From contig SMVY01000106.1 in NCBI GenBank assembly GCA_004357415.1, forward strand, positions 1 to 8,333: 8,333 nucleotides of DNA. The letters run 5' to 3'. This stretch comes from Gemmatimonadota bacterium. GTDB lineage: Bacteria; Gemmatimonadota; Gemmatimonadetes; Gemmatimonadales; GWC2-71-9. The notes under the pieces are model-generated. The model was not told the DNA's origin. It saw nothing but the letters and a program-made list of their open reading frames with translations, and made no database searches. Of the stretch, positions 6,788-8,333 are shown one piece after another. The number at the start of each line of letters is the position of its first letter. Positions within the stretch are counted from its first letter, which is position 1. The translations under genes were made by a program, and so were the position numbers.

Positions 6788-7611
6788 CGCAGTTGTACCA
6801 CCACGGTATCGGCCACCGGCACGATCGGCAAGACTACGTCGGGTGGAATGTCGCTGCGTTCACTGGTCAACTCGACGATGAGTCGGTACCGGCCCGGCGC
6901 CACGTCATCGAGCGGGAGAACCCGCCGCGGGCTCATTTGGTGGTAGACGGCGATGGGGAGTTCACTCTGCACCAGGGTGGCGCCGGTATCGTCCACCAGG
7001 CTCCACCGGAGGGTACCGATGAAGGCAGCGTTACCTTGGCGGGCCAAGTCCACCCGGATGGCAAGGGTGTCGGCCTCCTGGTTGGCCCTCAGATTGTTGC
7101 TCGAAATGCCGGTGTGTACCCGGCCGTTGCGATAGGTCAAGGCAATGATGGTGCGCACTTGAAGCGTAAGACCCACGTTGAGTCCCTCGGCGCCTTCGGC
7201 CCCCGAGACCGGCACTACGCCGCCCCGAGCCGCCACCACCAGCCGCGTCCAATACTCACCGTCCTCCAAGCCGGCCGGTGGCCGGGCCAGCAGGCGGACC
7301 GTCTGCCGGGCACGGGGCTCCAGGATCATCCGGCGAGGGAAAGCGGTAATCCAATCGGCTGCCGAGTGGGCGGTACTGTCCGGGTCGGGCTCGATCAACA
7401 GAGTGATTACGCCCGTGGAGTCGGTCACCGGGTATCCGAACAGCGTGGAGATCTCGATCTCCACCGGATCGTTCGCCGGGTTGTACAGCTCCAGGGTGCC
7501 GCTTCGGGTGCGGGCGTCGATATGAATGGCGTGGGGGGCGATGACGACCCCCTGGGCTACCGCAGTAACGGGAACCAGCACCAGGGCGAGCAGGCACAGC
7601 GAACGTTGCAT
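6784..7611 (-). CDS. PapD-like periplasmic pilus chaperone
   Basis: 275-residue periplasmic chaperone expected to hold fibre subunits by donor-strand complementation and hand them to the usher. The signal peptide spans 1-19 (cleavage at AVA-QG). Domain 1 (about 20-155) opens with VVIAPHAIHIDARTRSGTLE, the first strand pair typical of the fold, and contains RMILEPRARQTVRLL (94-108) followed by DGEYWTRLVV (117-126), the usual P...R-L...G-E-Y/F-W pattern. The LTLQVRTIIALTYR segment (148-161) corresponds to the G1 strand and hinge. Domain 2 is about 160-275. By eye, the lysine of PapD's G1 strand (Lys112) has no counterpart here. ATG 7611 is chosen because it lies two bases after the pilin stop; the open frame continuing to 8136 is antisense-free but only overlaps the pilin gene in another frame. 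The 3' end overlaps the usher start by four bases (ATGA). No cysteine in the mature protein. Confidence 0.8.
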   Translation of the reverse strand: MQRSLCLLALVLVPVTAVAQGVVIAPHAIHIDARTRSGTLELYNPANDPVEIEISTLFGYPVTDSTGVITLLIEPDPDSTAHSAADWITAFPRRMILEPRARQTVRLLARPPAGLEDGEYWTRLVVAARGGVVPVSGAEGAEGLNVGLTLQVRTIIALTYRNGRVHTGISSNNLRANQEADTLAIRVDLARQGNAAFIGTLRWSLVDDTGATLVQSELPIAVYHQMSPRRVLPLDDVAPGRYRLIVELTSERSDIPPDVVLPIVPVADTVVVQLR

Positions 7612-7613
7612 GG

Positions 7614-8078
7614 TCAGTTCCCAGTGAGGGCTACGGTTAGCACGACAGCCGCCAAGTAGTCGCCGGCGGTCTGACTGAAGGAAGGCGTTACCGTTGCGCC
7701 CAGGTGTACCCTGGCCTGCCCGTTGTTCGGTAACTGGTTGATGAACTGGACCGTGGGGTCGAAAGCCACGGGAGGTGGCGCGCCACCCCCCCGCGGTTCG
7801 TAAATCGCGTCGTTGGCCGCATAGGACAGAGGCATGGTTGCAGCGCCGGGACCCACCATGACAGCCGGCAGGGTGAGCGTCATGACTATTTCCATGTTTC
7901 CGGGACCTCTGATGCGGTATTGTCCCGCGCGCGCACCGTCGGTTGGCAAGACAACTTCCGGAATGCCTGGAAACAGCGTGCCGAAGCGGAGATCCCGCTG
8001 GCCAGACACTTGGATCTGTGAGTGAAGTACCTGGGAGAACAGGCCGGAGAGCAGAAACGTCAACATCAAAGCGCGCAT
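7614..8078 (-). CDS. DUF4402-like secreted pilin/fibre subunit
   Basis: 154-residue secreted protein. Signal peptide about 1-20 (MRALMLTFLLSGLFSQVLHS, probable cleavage before QIQVSG). The mature part starts with DLRFGTLFPG, then a beta-rich body with MEIVMTLTLP, and ends LGATVTPSFSQTAGDY and VVLTVALTGN. The D-L-x-F-G start and A-G-D-Y...V-T-V...N end match the DUF4402 pattern, a small immunoglobulin-like subunit family related in layout to spore-coat-U-type pilins. No cysteine is present, so the usual pilin disulfide is absent. Start ATG 8078 has GGAGGG (8089-8094) ten bases upstream. It lies immediately before the chaperone gene and after a second subunit gene with the same C-terminal motif, so it is most likely a structural subunit of the fibre assembled by the usher. 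Family assignment is by pattern; function comes from context. Confidence 0.7.
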   Translation of the reverse strand: MRALMLTFLLSGLFSQVLHSQIQVSGQRDLRFGTLFPGIPEVVLPTDGARAGQYRIRGPGNMEIVMTLTLPAVMVGPGAATMPLSYAANDAIYEPRGGGAPPPVAFDPTVQFINQLPNNGQARVHLGATVTPSFSQTAGDYLAAVVLTVALTGN

Positions 8079-8088
8079 CTCGTCTCAT

Positions 8089-8094
8089 CCCTCC
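8089..8094 (-). promoter_or_regulatory. Strong ribosome-binding site of the pilin-like gene
   Basis: On the minus strand this reads GGAGGG, ten bases upstream of the ATG at 8078. It is the best Shine-Dalgarno match in the minus-strand operon; the chaperone and usher starts have only weak ones and probably rely on coupling. This would give the subunit higher translation than the assembly proteins. An overlapping ATG at 8088-8086 is in the chaperone frame and is not used as the start. Confidence 0.55.
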
Positions 8095-8156
8095 GGCCGT
8101 CAGACGGGTCGTGGCGATGTTAGGCAAACGGCCCATCCTGTCGGTAAGAAGCCGGA

Positions 8157-8333
8157 TCAGTTACCGGTGTAGGTCACCTGGAGGTCGATCGAAGCGGTGT
8201 AGTTGCCGGGCGTCTGGGCCCCGCCGGGGACCACCGTGGCTCCAACGAAGATACGGTAGAAGTCGCCGGCCGCCCCACCCAGGTTGTCGAGAATCGAGAC
8301 CCCGTCCGTCGGCACGAACGCCGTACCGGCGCC
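8157..8333 (-). CDS. Second DUF4402-like subunit, C-terminal fragment (runs off window)
   Basis: Minus-strand frame open from the window end (8333) to TGA at 8159-8157, giving 58 C-terminal residues. The end contains VGATVVPGGAQTPGNYTA and LQVTYTGN. Aligned without gaps to the last 33 residues of the neighbouring subunit it shares 16 identities, including G-A-T-V, Q-T, G-x-Y and the terminal T-G-N. It is therefore a paralogue: a second fibre subunit, possibly a major/minor or tip/shaft pair. The start and any signal peptide lie outside the window. It is separated from the next subunit gene by 78 bases (8079-8156), longer than the other gaps in this operon; apart from the ribosome-binding site I see no clear promoter or terminator in that gap. 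Confidence 0.7.
   Translation of the reverse strand, partial: GAGTAFVPTDGVSILDNLGGAAGDFYRIFVGATVVPGGAQTPGNYTASIDLQVTYTGN

Noticed and set aside
8098..8111. Short palindrome around CCGTCTGACGG in the gap between the two subunit genes.
   Set aside because: The stem is only 4 bp with a 3-base loop; too weak to call a terminator or operator.
7612..8136. Upstream extension of the chaperone frame to an ATG at 8136.
   Set aside because: It overlaps the whole pilin gene in another frame, contains no domain, and the ATG at 7611 is followed directly by a clean signal peptide.

Overview
The window is GC-rich, densely coding bacterial DNA with two convergent gene blocks and almost no intergenic space. 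It belongs to a diderm: the minus strand carries a chaperone-usher secretion system that needs an outer membrane. The proteins are far from the well-known enterobacterial ones, and an oversized class II aldolase next to glucose-6-phosphate isomerase suggests a deep-branching phylum. Gemmatimonadota is my guess, not something the sequence proves.

Plus strand (1-4182): the 3' part of glucose-6-phosphate isomerase (1-1308, start outside the window); an 87-base gap with a good sigma70-like promoter (about 1326-1354); then a tight three-gene unit. This is a class II fructose-bisphosphate aldolase-family enzyme (1396-2811), a small YtxH-family protein with a poly-glutamate tail (2813-3250), and a six-helix YihY/BrkB-family membrane protein. 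The last gene appears to start at a CTG (3247) overlapping the YtxH stop and ends at 4182. The first two genes are central sugar-phosphate enzymes; the last two are envelope or stress-type proteins of unknown exact role.

Minus strand (8333-4142, read right to left): the C-terminus of one DUF4402-like pilin subunit (8157-8333), a complete second subunit (7614-8078), a PapD-like periplasmic chaperone (6784-7611) and an outer-membrane usher (4142-6787). Stop/start spacing is +2 and -4 bases, so the last three genes look translationally coupled. Together they would export small beta-sandwich subunits through the periplasm and assemble them into a surface fibre. The usher is odd at its C-terminus: where typical ushers have their own C-terminal domains, it shows an SdrD-B-like calcium-loop domain and a carboxypeptidase-regulatory-like beta-sandwich. 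Its last 13 or so codons overlap the end of the BrkB gene on the other strand.

I saw no tRNA, rRNA, CRISPR array, insertion sequence or other mobile-element signature. The most interesting content is this divergent chaperone-usher locus and its modified usher.
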